Assembly (NCBI GenBank): GCA_900770325.1
Contig: CAAGKE010000231.1
Span: 1-26,309, forward strand
Length of the DNA stretch: 26,309 nucleotides
From: Lachnospiraceae bacterium
GTDB taxonomy: Bacteria > Bacillota > Clostridia > Lachnospirales > Lachnospiraceae
Direction: 5' to 3'
Below, piece by piece: positions 1 to 6,818 of the stretch (positions are counted from its first letter, which is position 1; each line of letters begins with the position of its first letter). Both the position numbers and the translations under genes were made by a program. The notes beneath the pieces were generated by a model. It worked only from the letters and a program-made list of their open reading frames with translations, had not been told where the DNA came from and made no database searches.

Positions 1-99
1 GTGGATTTCATCTCAGCTAAGGGCGTCCCTGAAATGTTTCCTTAGAGATGTGCGCCTGTTTCGAAACGTCTGTTTCAATAATGCCGCATGAACAGTAAC
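1..99 (+). repeat. Half copy (A) of a 240-bp fold-back intergenic repeat, cut by the window edge
   Basis: Matches the right half of the full copies at 1742-1981 (inverted) and 20538-20777 (same orientation). It ends in the terminal repeat TGAACAGTAAC at 89-99. It carries the right arm of the hairpin (TGTGCGCCTG and flanks). The left half is missing because the window starts inside the element. No coding sequence is seen in it. Confidence 0.85.
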
Positions 100-137
100 G
101 TTTACACTTTCAAAAGTCATTTTTCAGTAAAAATCAC

Positions 138-166
138 TTGCATTTTCATATTTCATGTGATAGAAT
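138..166 (+). promoter_or_regulatory. Promoter of tRNA-Leu
   Basis: A -35 box TTGCAT (138-143) and a -10 box TAGAAT (161-166) are separated by 17 bp. Transcription would start near 173, about 50 nt before the mature tRNA. That leader contains the palindrome at 190-216. Confidence 0.6.
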
Positions 167-189
167 ATTTTTTGCTTGTGAGAGAAACA

Positions 190-216
190 GTTACTGTGAA
201 TATCTTGAACGGTAAC
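190..216. repeat. Short palindrome related to the TTACTGTTCA repeat ends, in the tRNA leader
   Basis: GTTACTGT and GAACGGTAAC flank a short loop, ending 6 nt before the tRNA 5' end. The sequence resembles the joined termini of the 240-bp repeat with one substitution. It may be a remnant of such an element or a processing/regulatory hairpin. The sequence alone does not decide. Confidence 0.45.
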
Positions 217-222
217 AAAAAG

Positions 223-305
223 GCCGGCGTGTCGGAATGGCAGACGAGGCAGACTCAAAATCTGTTGTAGGCAACTACGTGCGGGTTCAAGTCCCGCTGC
301 CGGCA
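223..305 (+). tRNA. tRNA-Leu (anticodon CAA)
   Basis: This is a class II tRNA of 83 nt. The 7-bp acceptor stem pairs GCCGGCG with TGCCGGC, followed by discriminator A at 305. The anticodon loop CTCAAAA gives anticodon CAA, which reads UUG leucine codons. A long variable arm (GTTG-TAGG-CAAC) is characteristic of tRNA-Leu. The T arm GCGGG-TTCAAGT-CCCGC is canonical. CCA is not encoded. A strong terminator follows at once, so this is a single-tRNA transcription unit. Confidence 0.96.
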
Positions 306-308
306 TTA

Positions 309-346
309 AAAAGACCTGCAGTATCATGCGATACTGCAGGTCTTTT
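309..346. terminator. Bidirectional rho-independent terminator shared by tRNA-Leu and lysA
   Basis: A perfect 17-bp stem (309-325 with 330-346) closes on a 4-nt ATGC loop. It has an A-tract on the left and a T-tract on the right, so it works for the plus-strand tRNA and for the minus-strand decarboxylase whose stop codon is at 352-354. Confidence 0.93.
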
Positions 347-351
347 GCTGT

Positions 352-1623
352 TTATTCATATTTCATATTTTTCAGAATATCAAAGCAGTCGAAGGTGGCA
401 AAATAATCCTTCGGAGTCTCTGCCCTGCGGATCAGCTGTGTACTGCCATCCTCTTTCAGAAGTACCTCCGCTGATTTCAGTTTTCCATTGTAATTATAAC
501 CCATGGCAAAGCCGTGGGCTCCCGTATCATGGATGACCAGGATATCTCCCATATCGATCTTCGGAAGCATCCGATCAATGGCAAATTTGTCATTATTCTC
601 ACACAGAGAACCCGTTACATCGTATTTGTGGTCGCAGGGCTCATTTTCTTTTCCCATTACTGTAATATGATGATATGCTCCATACATGGCCGGACGCATC
701 AGATTTACCGCACAGGCATCTACTCCGATATATTCCTTATGGGTATGCTTTTCATTGATTGCTCTGGTTACCAGACACCCGTAGGGACCCATCATAAACC
801 TTCCCAGCTCCGTATAGATCGCCACATCTCCCATTCCTTCCGGAACAAGGACTTCTTCATAGACCTTTCTTACTCCTTCCCCGATAGCCAGAATATCATT
901 GGGCTCCTGATCCGGTCTGTAAGGAATGCCGATACCTCCTGACAGGTTAATAAACTGAATATGAACACCCGTCTCCTTTTTCAGCTTCACGGCCAGTTCA
1001 AACAGAACCTTCGCCAGAAGAGGATAATAATCGTTTGTCACTGTATTGCTGGCAAGGAATGCATGGATACCAAATTCCTCCACACCCTTTTCCTTCATCA
1101 TTTTAAACGCTTCGGTGATCTGCTCCGGAGTCATGCCGTATTTTGCGTCACCAGGATTGTCCATAATGCCATTGCTGATCTTGAAAACTCCGCCGGGATT
1201 GTAACGGCAGCTCATGGTCTTTGGGAGCTTTCCCAGTACTTTTTCCACTTTTTCCACATGGGTAATATCATCCAGATTGATGATCGCACCCAGCTCTGCC
1301 GCCTTCTGGAATTCCTCCACCGGTGTATCATTGGAAGAAAACATAATGTCATGCCCCTTTACTCCAATGGCTTCTGAAAGCATCAGCTCGGTCATAGAAG
1401 AGCAATCACATCCACAGCCATATTCCCGGAGAATATTAATCAAAAACGGATTCGGCGTAGCTTTTACGGCAAAATACTCCTTATATCCTTTATTCCATGA
1501 AAATGCCTGTTTCAGTTTTTCCGCATTCTCACGAATTCCCTTTTCGTCATACAAATGAAACGGTGTGGGATATTTCTCTGTAATTTCTCTTATCTGTTCG
1601 TTGGTCACAAATGTTTTTTTCAT
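352..1623 (-). CDS. lysA: Diaminopimelate decarboxylase (fold-type III PLP enzyme)
   Basis: Expected to decarboxylate meso-diaminopimelate to L-lysine in the cytoplasm, the last step of lysine synthesis. The protein is 423 aa from the ATG at 1623, which follows a strong GGGAGGAG site; an in-frame ATG 14 codons upstream lacks one. The alanine-racemase-like barrel holds the PLP lysine K54 in FAVKATPNP, the glycine loop SGGIG (228-232) and an EPGR-like ELGRF (272-276). The C-terminal domain has RPAMYGAYHH (from 310) and the dimer-shared active-site cysteine C341 in GSLCENND. Length fits LysA (about 415-430 aa). Oddity: the usual HIGSQ motif after strand 4 reads HAFLASN (187-193), placing it in a divergent branch. 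A different amino-acid decarboxylase of the same fold is possible but less likely. It is transcribed alone from its own promoter. Confidence 0.85.
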   Translation of the reverse strand: MKKTFVTNEQIREITEKYPTPFHLYDEKGIRENAEKLKQAFSWNKGYKEYFAVKATPNPFLINILREYGCGCDCSSMTELMLSEAIGVKGHDIMFSSNDTPVEEFQKAAELGAIINLDDITHVEKVEKVLGKLPKTMSCRYNPGGVFKISNGIMDNPGDAKYGMTPEQITEAFKMMKEKGVEEFGIHAFLASNTVTNDYYPLLAKVLFELAVKLKKETGVHIQFINLSGGIGIPYRPDQEPNDILAIGEGVRKVYEEVLVPEGMGDVAIYTELGRFMMGPYGCLVTRAINEKHTHKEYIGVDACAVNLMRPAMYGAYHHITVMGKENEPCDHKYDVTGSLCENNDKFAIDRMLPKIDMGDILVIHDTGAHGFAMGYNYNGKLKSAEVLLKEDGSTQLIRRAETPKDYFATFDCFDILKNMKYE

Positions 1624-1670
1624 AAGTCTCCTCCCGCTTTTTGACTTTATCGCGTCAAAGCACACAGTTC

Positions 1671-1700
1671 AATATAATCTAACACCATTACTTCTGTCAA
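1671..1700 (-). promoter_or_regulatory. Promoter of lysA
   Basis: On the minus strand a perfect -35 TTGACA (1695-1700) is followed after 18 bp by TATATT (1671-1676). The resulting leader is only about 40 nt. It includes a small TTTGAC/GTCAAA inverted repeat just before the ribosome binding site, too short for a lysine riboswitch. Confidence 0.7.
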
Positions 1701-1724
1701 GAGTATGTTTACATTTTTATGCAT

Positions 1725-1747
1725 AAAAAAGTAACTTTCGTGTTACT
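1725..1747 (-). terminator. Terminator formed partly by the end of repeat copy B
   Basis: Read on the minus strand: AGTAAC, a 6-nt loop, GTTACT, then six T residues. The first arm is the terminal repeat of the 240-bp element (1742-1747), and the second arm and T-tract lie outside it. It probably ends the transcript of the LTA-synthase-like gene, which would read through the whole repeat first. Confidence 0.55.
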
Positions 1748-1981
1748 GTTCACATGGCATTGTTGAAACAGACGTTGCGAAGCAGGCGCACATTTCTAAG
1801 GAAACATTTCAGGGACGTTCTTAGCTGAGATGAAATCCACCGACTACGGAAACCCGGCGCGAAGGCTTTCCTGAGCGTCGCTGGTTGAAGCTGGCGGTTA
1901 GTTCATCGAAGGGTTGTCCCGTTTCCGTGAGATGTACGCCTGCTTCGAAACGTCGTCCTGGGGCTTCGCCTGAACAGTAAC
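1742..1981 (-). repeat. Full copy (B) of the 240-bp fold-back repeat
   Basis: Bounded by perfect 11-bp terminal inverted repeats GTTACTGTTCA (1742-1752) and TGAACAGTAAC (1971-1981). Internal arms are complementary over most of their length. Read on the minus strand, GACG..CGAAGCAGGCG..ACAT pairs with ATGTGCGCCTGCTTCG..CGTC, then GGAAAC with GTTTCC, GGGAC with GTCCC, GATGAA with TTCATC, and ACCG with CGGT. There is no meaningful coding potential. It starts 11 bp after the stop of the LTA-synthase-like gene. The length is identical to copy D. Confidence 0.88.
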
Positions 1982-1992
1982 CCGCGCATTGC

Positions 1993-4002
1993 TTACGGGA
2001 CACTGACCGGATCTCCAAAGACTTCACTGACTCTGTGCTTCCTGTCTATTAAATGATTATACTGAAGAATATTATAATTATTCAGTATTTCTCCGTAAAC
2101 CTCATCCTCTTCCGACCAGGAATGGTAAACTCCGTCCGTGTCAATATAGGTTCCGGCACATACCACCGGCAGCTGCTCCTGAAGCTTCAGCAAAAATTCC
2201 TGATATTCCGTCAGAGGCAGTCCCAGACTCTTCAGTAAATAAGAGGACAGATAATTTACGCTGGTCAATTCCATAGAAGTATCCTTCTCCATACCGAAAT
2301 TATTCCAGATTACATAAGGCACCAAGTAGGATCTCTGATATTCCTCCAGAGAGGCTTCCGAATCATAACCGGTAATTCTGGAAATCACATTCGTAATATA
2401 ATCAGAAGGCTGATGATCCCCGAACATGATGATCACGGTAGGCTCATCCACCTGTTCAAAATACGCAATCAGCTTCTGAAAAGCCGTATCGGACATTTTA
2501 ATCAGCGTCAGGTACTTTTCCGCCGCCTGTATACTGGTGCTGGTTTTCGTAAAATCTGTAAGCTGTATCGTTGGAGAGAAGCCGGGATAATCCTTACTGT
2601 AACCGCTGTGATTCTGCATGGTCACTTCAAAAATAAACTGTTTTTCTCCTGCTTCCTTATTTTCGAACACCTCTATAATCTTATCAAAGGCAGATTCATC
2701 ACTGACATAATCCCGGACATATTCCGCATCTGTAAAAGACTTAATATCAAGGAAGCTGTCAAATCCCAGCTTCGGATATACTGTATCCCTGTCCCACCCG
2801 CTTGCCAGATAGGGATGGATGGCTGTGGTGGAATAACCCAGGCTTTTCAAATAGGTGGGCAGCGAGGGTACTTCATCCTTAATATACTGCTGATACACCA
2901 CACTGCCTGAGGGCAGAAATGCCATACTGTCTCCACTCAGGAATTCATATTCCGTATTTGCCGTATTCCCGCCTTTTACCGATACCATCAGATGTCCGCT
3001 GGTGTATTCTTCCATCATGGAGCGGAAAAATGGCATATAGTCCTCATTCGTCCGGAAGTCACCCAATACAGAAAGATCCGAAAAAGCTTCATCCATCACC
3101 ACGATAATATTGGGCAATTCGGTATCTGCGGCAGAGGAAGATACTGCTGCCGTATCTGATCCATTGCTTTCTCCGGCTGATGCTGATGCAATTTCTGTCA
3201 CCTTCTCCGCAGAATAACCATCCGGCTCTTTAATGTGGATCAAATGCAGATTTCCCACAAAAGCAGCCACAAATCCGTTATTTCGATAGCGGACATTGGG
3301 CGTAAACAGCGTTTGATCCATTCCAAAGAAATCTTTTACACTTTCATCCTGAATAGACACACCGGTAAACAAAAGCAATGCCAGACACACTGCAAAGGCG
3401 GGTACCCGCAGCTTCCATTTTTTCGGTTTCAGGGTCATCTTTACTGCCGTCAGCATAACATAAACGAATCCCATCACTACAGAAAGGAAATGCCAGGAAA
3501 CAGTATATGTATAATTATCTGCAACAGATGCCGCCGTACCTATGGAAAGCAGATCCCAGGGCACAATAGGCGAAGAACGAAATTCCACCACAAAATAATT
3601 TGCTATTCCCAAAATCAGCGTAAACACGGTTGAGATACTGTAGCCAAGCCGAAAGCTCCCCAGAAGGAAAGACAGGCCAAGATAGAACAGATAAAAGAAA
3701 ATACAGTTTAACAGGATCATCATGGGATACATTCTCTCCGGCTTACAGGTAAACCACTGGAGAAGCCACATGGATAAAAAGGGAATCGCTGCCACAGACA
3801 GCAGATTTAAAATCCATCCAAACTTTACATTCAGCAAAAGATACAGCCCTGCTGCCACAGACAGGAACAAAAGCAATGGAAAATCCCAGGTATCCGGCCC
3901 TTCCGCCATAACCGCCAGCGCAGTAAGCGCCAGCAGTCCCACCGAAAGAACGGCTGCCCACGCCTGGCAGCCCTTCTTCTTTATCCATAAATTTTTTTTC
4001 AT
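1993..4002 (-). CDS. LTA synthase-family phosphoglycerol transferase (alkaline phosphatase superfamily)
   Basis: A 669-aa membrane enzyme expected to transfer glycerol-phosphate from phosphatidylglycerol onto lipoteichoic acid or a related glycolipid, with its active site outside the cell. About the first 215 residues hold several hydrophobic segments. A Ser/Ala-rich linker (about 270-295) leads to the extracellular sulfatase-like domain. Visible motifs are NIIVVMDEAF with metal ligand E305, GGNTANTEYEF (345-355) whose T347 fits the nucleophile, HPYLASGWDRD (396-406), TMQNHSGY with H465, and IIMFGDHQP with D529/H530. Length and order match LtaS-like proteins. MDEAF replaces the commoner ESF form, so the exact acceptor is unknown. 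It lies 36 bp downstream of the rhomboid-like gene, probably co-transcribed, and repeat B lies just past its stop. Confidence 0.85.
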   Translation of the reverse strand: MKKNLWIKKKGCQAWAAVLSVGLLALTALAVMAEGPDTWDFPLLLFLSVAAGLYLLLNVKFGWILNLLSVAAIPFLSMWLLQWFTCKPERMYPMMILLNCIFFYLFYLGLSFLLGSFRLGYSISTVFTLILGIANYFVVEFRSSPIVPWDLLSIGTAASVADNYTYTVSWHFLSVVMGFVYVMLTAVKMTLKPKKWKLRVPAFAVCLALLLFTGVSIQDESVKDFFGMDQTLFTPNVRYRNNGFVAAFVGNLHLIHIKEPDGYSAEKVTEIASASAGESNGSDTAAVSSSAADTELPNIIVVMDEAFSDLSVLGDFRTNEDYMPFFRSMMEEYTSGHLMVSVKGGNTANTEYEFLSGDSMAFLPSGSVVYQQYIKDEVPSLPTYLKSLGYSTTAIHPYLASGWDRDTVYPKLGFDSFLDIKSFTDAEYVRDYVSDESAFDKIIEVFENKEAGEKQFIFEVTMQNHSGYSKDYPGFSPTIQLTDFTKTSTSIQAAEKYLTLIKMSDTAFQKLIAYFEQVDEPTVIIMFGDHQPSDYITNVISRITGYDSEASLEEYQRSYLVPYVIWNNFGMEKDTSMELTSVNYLSSYLLKSLGLPLTEYQEFLLKLQEQLPVVCAGTYIDTDGVYHSWSEEDEVYGEILNNYNILQYNHLIDRKHRVSEVFGDPVSVP

Positions 4003-4038
4003 TTTAATTCACGCATCCTTTTCTTGGTAAGATCCCTG

Positions 4039-4872
4039 TTACGGTCTTTTCTTATGTTCATGAGTAAACAGGTGATCCTGACAGTATTCATAGTCACCGT
4101 CACACTTGGAACAATAGCGGAATTCCAGATGGTCCCCATCCAGCTCTGTCCTGCCGCACACCGCACATTTATGCCGGGGAACACCGGCTCTTGGCGCTGC
4201 CTTCGCAGTACTTCTGCGAAACTCCTGTTTTCTGTGAATCTCCTTCGGGGAAACCCGTTTGAGATTTCTTGTGGACAGGAAAAAAATCAGGAAATTCAGC
4301 AGGGATGCAATGATGGCCACCCTCTCCACCCAGCCGGAACCAATGAATTCATACAGAATAAATGCTCCGTACAACAGCCCCATCCACTTCATTCTTATGG
4401 GAATAATAAAATAAAGCAGTACCTGCATATCCGGATACGCTACTGCGAATGCCAGGAATATGGACATATTGATATAGTAGGTACTGAACAATCCTCCAAA
4501 AGCTACATTTCCGCCTAAAATAAAGTACAGCAGAAAAGCACCCAGGACGGTAAACAGAATACCGCTGAAAATGTAAACATTAAACCGGAACGCTCCCCAT
4601 GTCTGCTCCAGTGCTTTTCCTATAGAATAATAGAAAAACAGCATAATAATCGTAAAGATATCCAGTGAACTGGGGGGAACAATAACCCAGGTGACCAGTC
4701 TCCAGATCTGCCCGTGCAGAATATAATACGGTTCCAGAGTAAGATAATTTAATATTCCCGGTTGAAATACCGACATAATATATCCGGCCACATACAAAGC
4801 AATGATAATGGCCGGTAAATTGTGAACAGCGTATTTTCCGTATTTTCGCTCCATCTTATTCAGAAAATTCAT
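4039..4872 (-). CDS. Rhomboid-fold membrane protein without protease motif, with C-terminal zinc-binding tail
   Basis: A 277-aa protein with about six membrane segments between residues 20 and 200. Rhomboid hallmarks are present: WRLVTW (57-62) at the start of the L1 region and GKALEQTWGAFRF (85-97). However, the catalytic GxSG of helix 4 is replaced around YYINMSIFLA (132-141), and the helix 6 histidine position appears to be Asn (SLLNFLIF, 190-197), so peptidase activity is unlikely. A basic linker follows, then a cytosolic Cys/His cluster: C236, C239, C254, C257, C264, H267, H271, H273. Such dead rhomboids (the derlin/iRhom principle) bind membrane proteins rather than cut them. The pairing with an LTA-synthase-like gene suggests an envelope role, but this is inference. 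A strong promoter lies upstream; the ATG is preceded by a GAAAGGAA site. Confidence 0.75.
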   Translation of the reverse strand: MNFLNKMERKYGKYAVHNLPAIIIALYVAGYIMSVFQPGILNYLTLEPYYILHGQIWRLVTWVIVPPSSLDIFTIIMLFFYYSIGKALEQTWGAFRFNVYIFSGILFTVLGAFLLYFILGGNVAFGGLFSTYYINMSIFLAFAVAYPDMQVLLYFIIPIRMKWMGLLYGAFILYEFIGSGWVERVAIIASLLNFLIFFLSTRNLKRVSPKEIHRKQEFRRSTAKAAPRAGVPRHKCAVCGRTELDGDHLEFRYCSKCDGDYEYCQDHLFTHEHKKRP

Positions 4873-4955
4873 ATTCGTTCCTTTCTAAATCATCCTGTGA
4901 TTTCTCAAATACCCGAAACTTTCCTATCGCTTTCCTAAACTTTACTTAAAGATTA

Positions 4956-4984
4956 ATTATAGAGTTTTCATTTTTGTTTGTCAA
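4956..4984 (-). promoter_or_regulatory. Consensus promoter of the rhomboid-like/LTA synthase unit
   Basis: On the minus strand TTGACA (4979-4984) and TATAAT (4956-4961) are separated by exactly 17 bp, a perfect sigma-A consensus. The transcript leader would be about 75 nt. No regulatory palindrome is seen next to it. Confidence 0.85.
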
Positions 4985-5030
4985 TGCACCCGGGAACTGT
5001 TCATAATTTTTTCATTTTCTTCTTTCCGGA

Positions 5031-5061
5031 CTGCCCGGCTTTACAGCTCCATGCCGGGCAG
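5031..5061. terminator. Hairpin after the LysM gene, possible terminator
   Basis: A perfect 9-bp stem, CTGCCCGGC (5031-5039) with GCCGGGCAG (5053-5061), lies 14 bp past the LysM stop codon. There is no T-tract on the minus strand immediately after it, so it may be an imperfect terminator or an mRNA 3'-end protector. Confidence 0.4.
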
Positions 5062-5075
5062 AACACAAACTGCTT

Positions 5076-5312
5076 TTACCGCTGTGTGACTCGGGGAATA
5101 CACAGCTCATCTCCGATCTGAAGATTATAAATATCTGTATAGGGATTTGCAAACATTAGTGCTGCCACGGATACCTGATACTTTTTCCCCAGCAGATACA
5201 ATGTATCGCCTCTTTCTACTCTGTGCAGCATACCCGTGCAGTTTTCAGGGATCCTGTTTCTTCCGGTATCCAACTCTGATCCCCGTTCCCCTGTTCTCTC
5301 ATTCTCCTGCAA
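5076..5312 (-). CDS. Small LysM-domain protein
   Basis: A 78-aa protein if translation begins at the TTG at 5310-5312. That codon sits 8 nt after AAGGAG, whereas the in-frame ATG at 5337-5339 (87 aa) has no ribosome binding site. One LysM domain occupies the C-terminal half: HRVERGDTLYLLGKKYQVSV, then the FANP and LQIGDELCIP pattern. LysM binds N-acetylglucosamine chains of peptidoglycan or chitin-like glycans. There is no signal peptide or membrane segment in either version, so export is not evident. Proteins reduced to one LysM domain are common in Clostridia, some being spore-coat associated; the role here is unknown. It stands alone between the rhomboid-like promoter and a half repeat. 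Confidence 0.7.
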   Translation of the reverse strand: MQENERTGERGSELDTGRNRIPENCTGMLHRVERGDTLYLLGKKYQVSVAALMFANPYTDIYNLQIGDELCIPRVTQR

Positions 5313-5373
5313 TGTTCCCACTCCTTTTTGTTTTATCATATGCCAAAACCGCTTACTTGTGTAAGAAGGCTGG

Positions 5374-5442
5374 TGTTGTCCCGTTTCCGTGAGATGTACG
5401 CCTGTTCCGAAACGTCATCCCGGGGATTCACCTGAACAGTAA
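5374..5442 (-). repeat. Half copy (C) of the 240-bp fold-back repeat
   Basis: About 69 bp match the last part of copy B in the same orientation, from TGTCCCGTTTCC to the terminal TGAACAGTAA (5433-5442). Only this arm is present. The other arm is missing and the boundary lies in the loop-proximal part of the stem. It separates the divergently transcribed LysM gene and aroC. Confidence 0.8.
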
Positions 5443-5490
5443 TAAAGATTTTCCTGTAGTTCCTGTAGTTGTAAATGTATTATTTCGTGG

Positions 5491-5519
5491 TTGAAAACCC
5501 TTCTTTCCTCCGTTATAAT
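5491..5519 (+). promoter_or_regulatory. Promoter of aroC
   Basis: TTGAAA (5491-5496) and TATAAT (5514-5519) with a 17-bp spacer. The leader is about 60 nt and ends in a GGAAAGGAA ribosome binding site before the ATG at 5588. Confidence 0.75.
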
Positions 5520-5587
5520 GGAAAAGTGGTTGTGAAACAGACAGTGATGCGAAAGAATTGTTCACAACAGGAAAGGAATATACTACT

Positions 5588-6688
5588 ATGTCAGGTTCAA
5601 TATATGGAAAACTATTTCGGGTAACCACCTGGGGGGAATCCCACGGAAAAGGAATCGGTGTTGTGGTGGACGGGTGTCCCGCCGGCCTTCCTTTATGTGA
5701 AGAGGATATTCAGGTCTATTTAGACCGCAGAAAACCAGGACAGAACAAATACACCACCGCCCGTATGGAAGCAGATGCTGTGGAGATCCTTTCCGGCACT
5801 TTTCAGGGAAAAACCACCGGTACACCGATTTCCATGATTGTTTTCAATAAGGATCAGCGTTCCAGGGACTATAGCGATATTGCATCCTACTATCGCCCCG
5901 GTCACGCAGATTATACCTTTGATATGAAATATGGTTTCCGGGATTACCGTGGAGGAGGACGTTCTTCCGGTCGTGAGACGATCGGAAGAGTCGCGGCAGG
6001 TGCCATCGCTGCCAAAGTCCTGAAGGAGCTGGGAATTACACTCACCGCATATACAAAGTCTATCGGAGAGATTCAATGTCGTCCGGAGAATTTTTCCAGA
6101 AGCCATATCCTGGAAAGCCGTCTTTATATGCCGGATGCCGAGGCAGAAGAAAGAGCGCTTCTGTATCTGGATGAATGCATGTCTAAAATGACCTCTTCCG
6201 GCGGTGTGGTAGAATGTCTGGTGGAACAGATGCGTCCCGGCATCGGGGAGCCTGTATTTGATAAGCTGGATGCCTGCCTGGGACAGGCATTGTTCTCCAT
6301 CGGAGCTGTAAAAGCTGTGGAGATCGGTGATGGCATGGCTGTATCCAGAGCCATGGGCCATGAAAATAATGATCAGTACTTCTGCGATGAATCCGGCCAT
6401 CCAAAGAAAGCGACCAACCATGCAGGCGGTATTCTGGGCGGCATCAGCGACGGCAGTGACATTCTGATCCGTGCAGCCTTTAAGCCCACCGCCTCTATTG
6501 CCCGTACCCAGAATGCGCTTTACAAGGACGGGACATGCGGAGAAATCAATATTCATGGCCGCCATGATCCCATCATCGTTCCCCGGGCAGTGGTTGTGGT
6601 GGAGGCTATGACCGCCATCACGATTCTTGATCTTCTGATGCAAAATATGTCATCCACCATGGATAATCTGAAAAAAATATATCCATAA
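5588..6688 (+). CDS. aroC: Chorismate synthase
   Basis: Converts 5-enolpyruvylshikimate-3-phosphate to chorismate using reduced FMN, the last common step to aromatic amino acids and folate. The protein is 366 aa from the ATG at 5588, chosen over an ATG 10 codons upstream because of the AGGAAAGGA site. Family signatures are TWGESHG with H19, the arginine-rich RRKPGQ (47-52), YRPGHADYTF (102-111), GGGRSSGRET (122-131) and, near the C-terminus, RAAFKPTASI. Length matches the bacterial family (about 350-390 aa). It stands alone among aromatic pathway genes here and is convergent with the lactonase-family gene, separated by a long hairpin. Confidence 0.95.
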   Translation: MSGSIYGKLFRVTTWGESHGKGIGVVVDGCPAGLPLCEEDIQVYLDRRKPGQNKYTTARMEADAVEILSGTFQGKTTGTPISMIVFNKDQRSRDYSDIASYYRPGHADYTFDMKYGFRDYRGGGRSSGRETIGRVAAGAIAAKVLKELGITLTAYTKSIGEIQCRPENFSRSHILESRLYMPDAEAEERALLYLDECMSKMTSSGGVVECLVEQMRPGIGEPVFDKLDACLGQALFSIGAVKAVEIGDGMAVSRAMGHENNDQYFCDESGHPKKATNHAGGILGGISDGSDILIRAAFKPTASIARTQNALYKDGTCGEINIHGRHDPIIVPRAVVVVEAMTAITILDLLMQNMSSTMDNLKKIYP

Positions 6689-6696
6689 ATACAAAA

Positions 6697-6782
6697 GGGC
6701 TGTCCCAAAACCAGATGTGCAGTAATCATAACACAGCCGCTGCTGCGTCCGTCTGCTTCACATCCGGTATATGGGACGGCCC
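6697..6782 (-). terminator. Long convergent terminator hairpin between aroC and the lactonase-family gene
   Basis: GGGCTGTCCCA (6697-6707) pairs with TGGGACGGCCC (6772-6782), and an inner CCAGATGTG pairs with CACATCCGG with one mismatch. Read on the minus strand the stem is followed by TTTTGTATTT, so it best terminates the lactonase-family gene. It can also close off aroC from the other side. Confidence 0.7.
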
Positions 6783-6818
6783 AAAGCAATCCATCATTAT
6801 GCGCCGGTGCGCCTTCTT

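Noticed and set aside
237..536. A 99-codon open frame running across tRNA-Leu
   Set aside because: It reads through the tRNA, its terminator and the antisense of lysA. No ribosome site or domain.
1624..1741. Lysine riboswitch upstream of lysA
   Set aside because: The distance from the -10 box to the start codon is about 45 bp, far too short for the L-box aptamer.
1821..2027. A 68-codon open frame inside repeat copy B
   Set aside because: It crosses from the repeat into the end of the LTA-synthase-like gene and is not preserved in copies A, C or D, so the repeat is taken as non-coding.
5720..6643. A 307-codon open frame on the minus strand
   Set aside because: It lies wholly inside aroC in antisense, its translation has no recognisable domain, and it has no ribosome binding site. 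The aroC frame is unambiguous.
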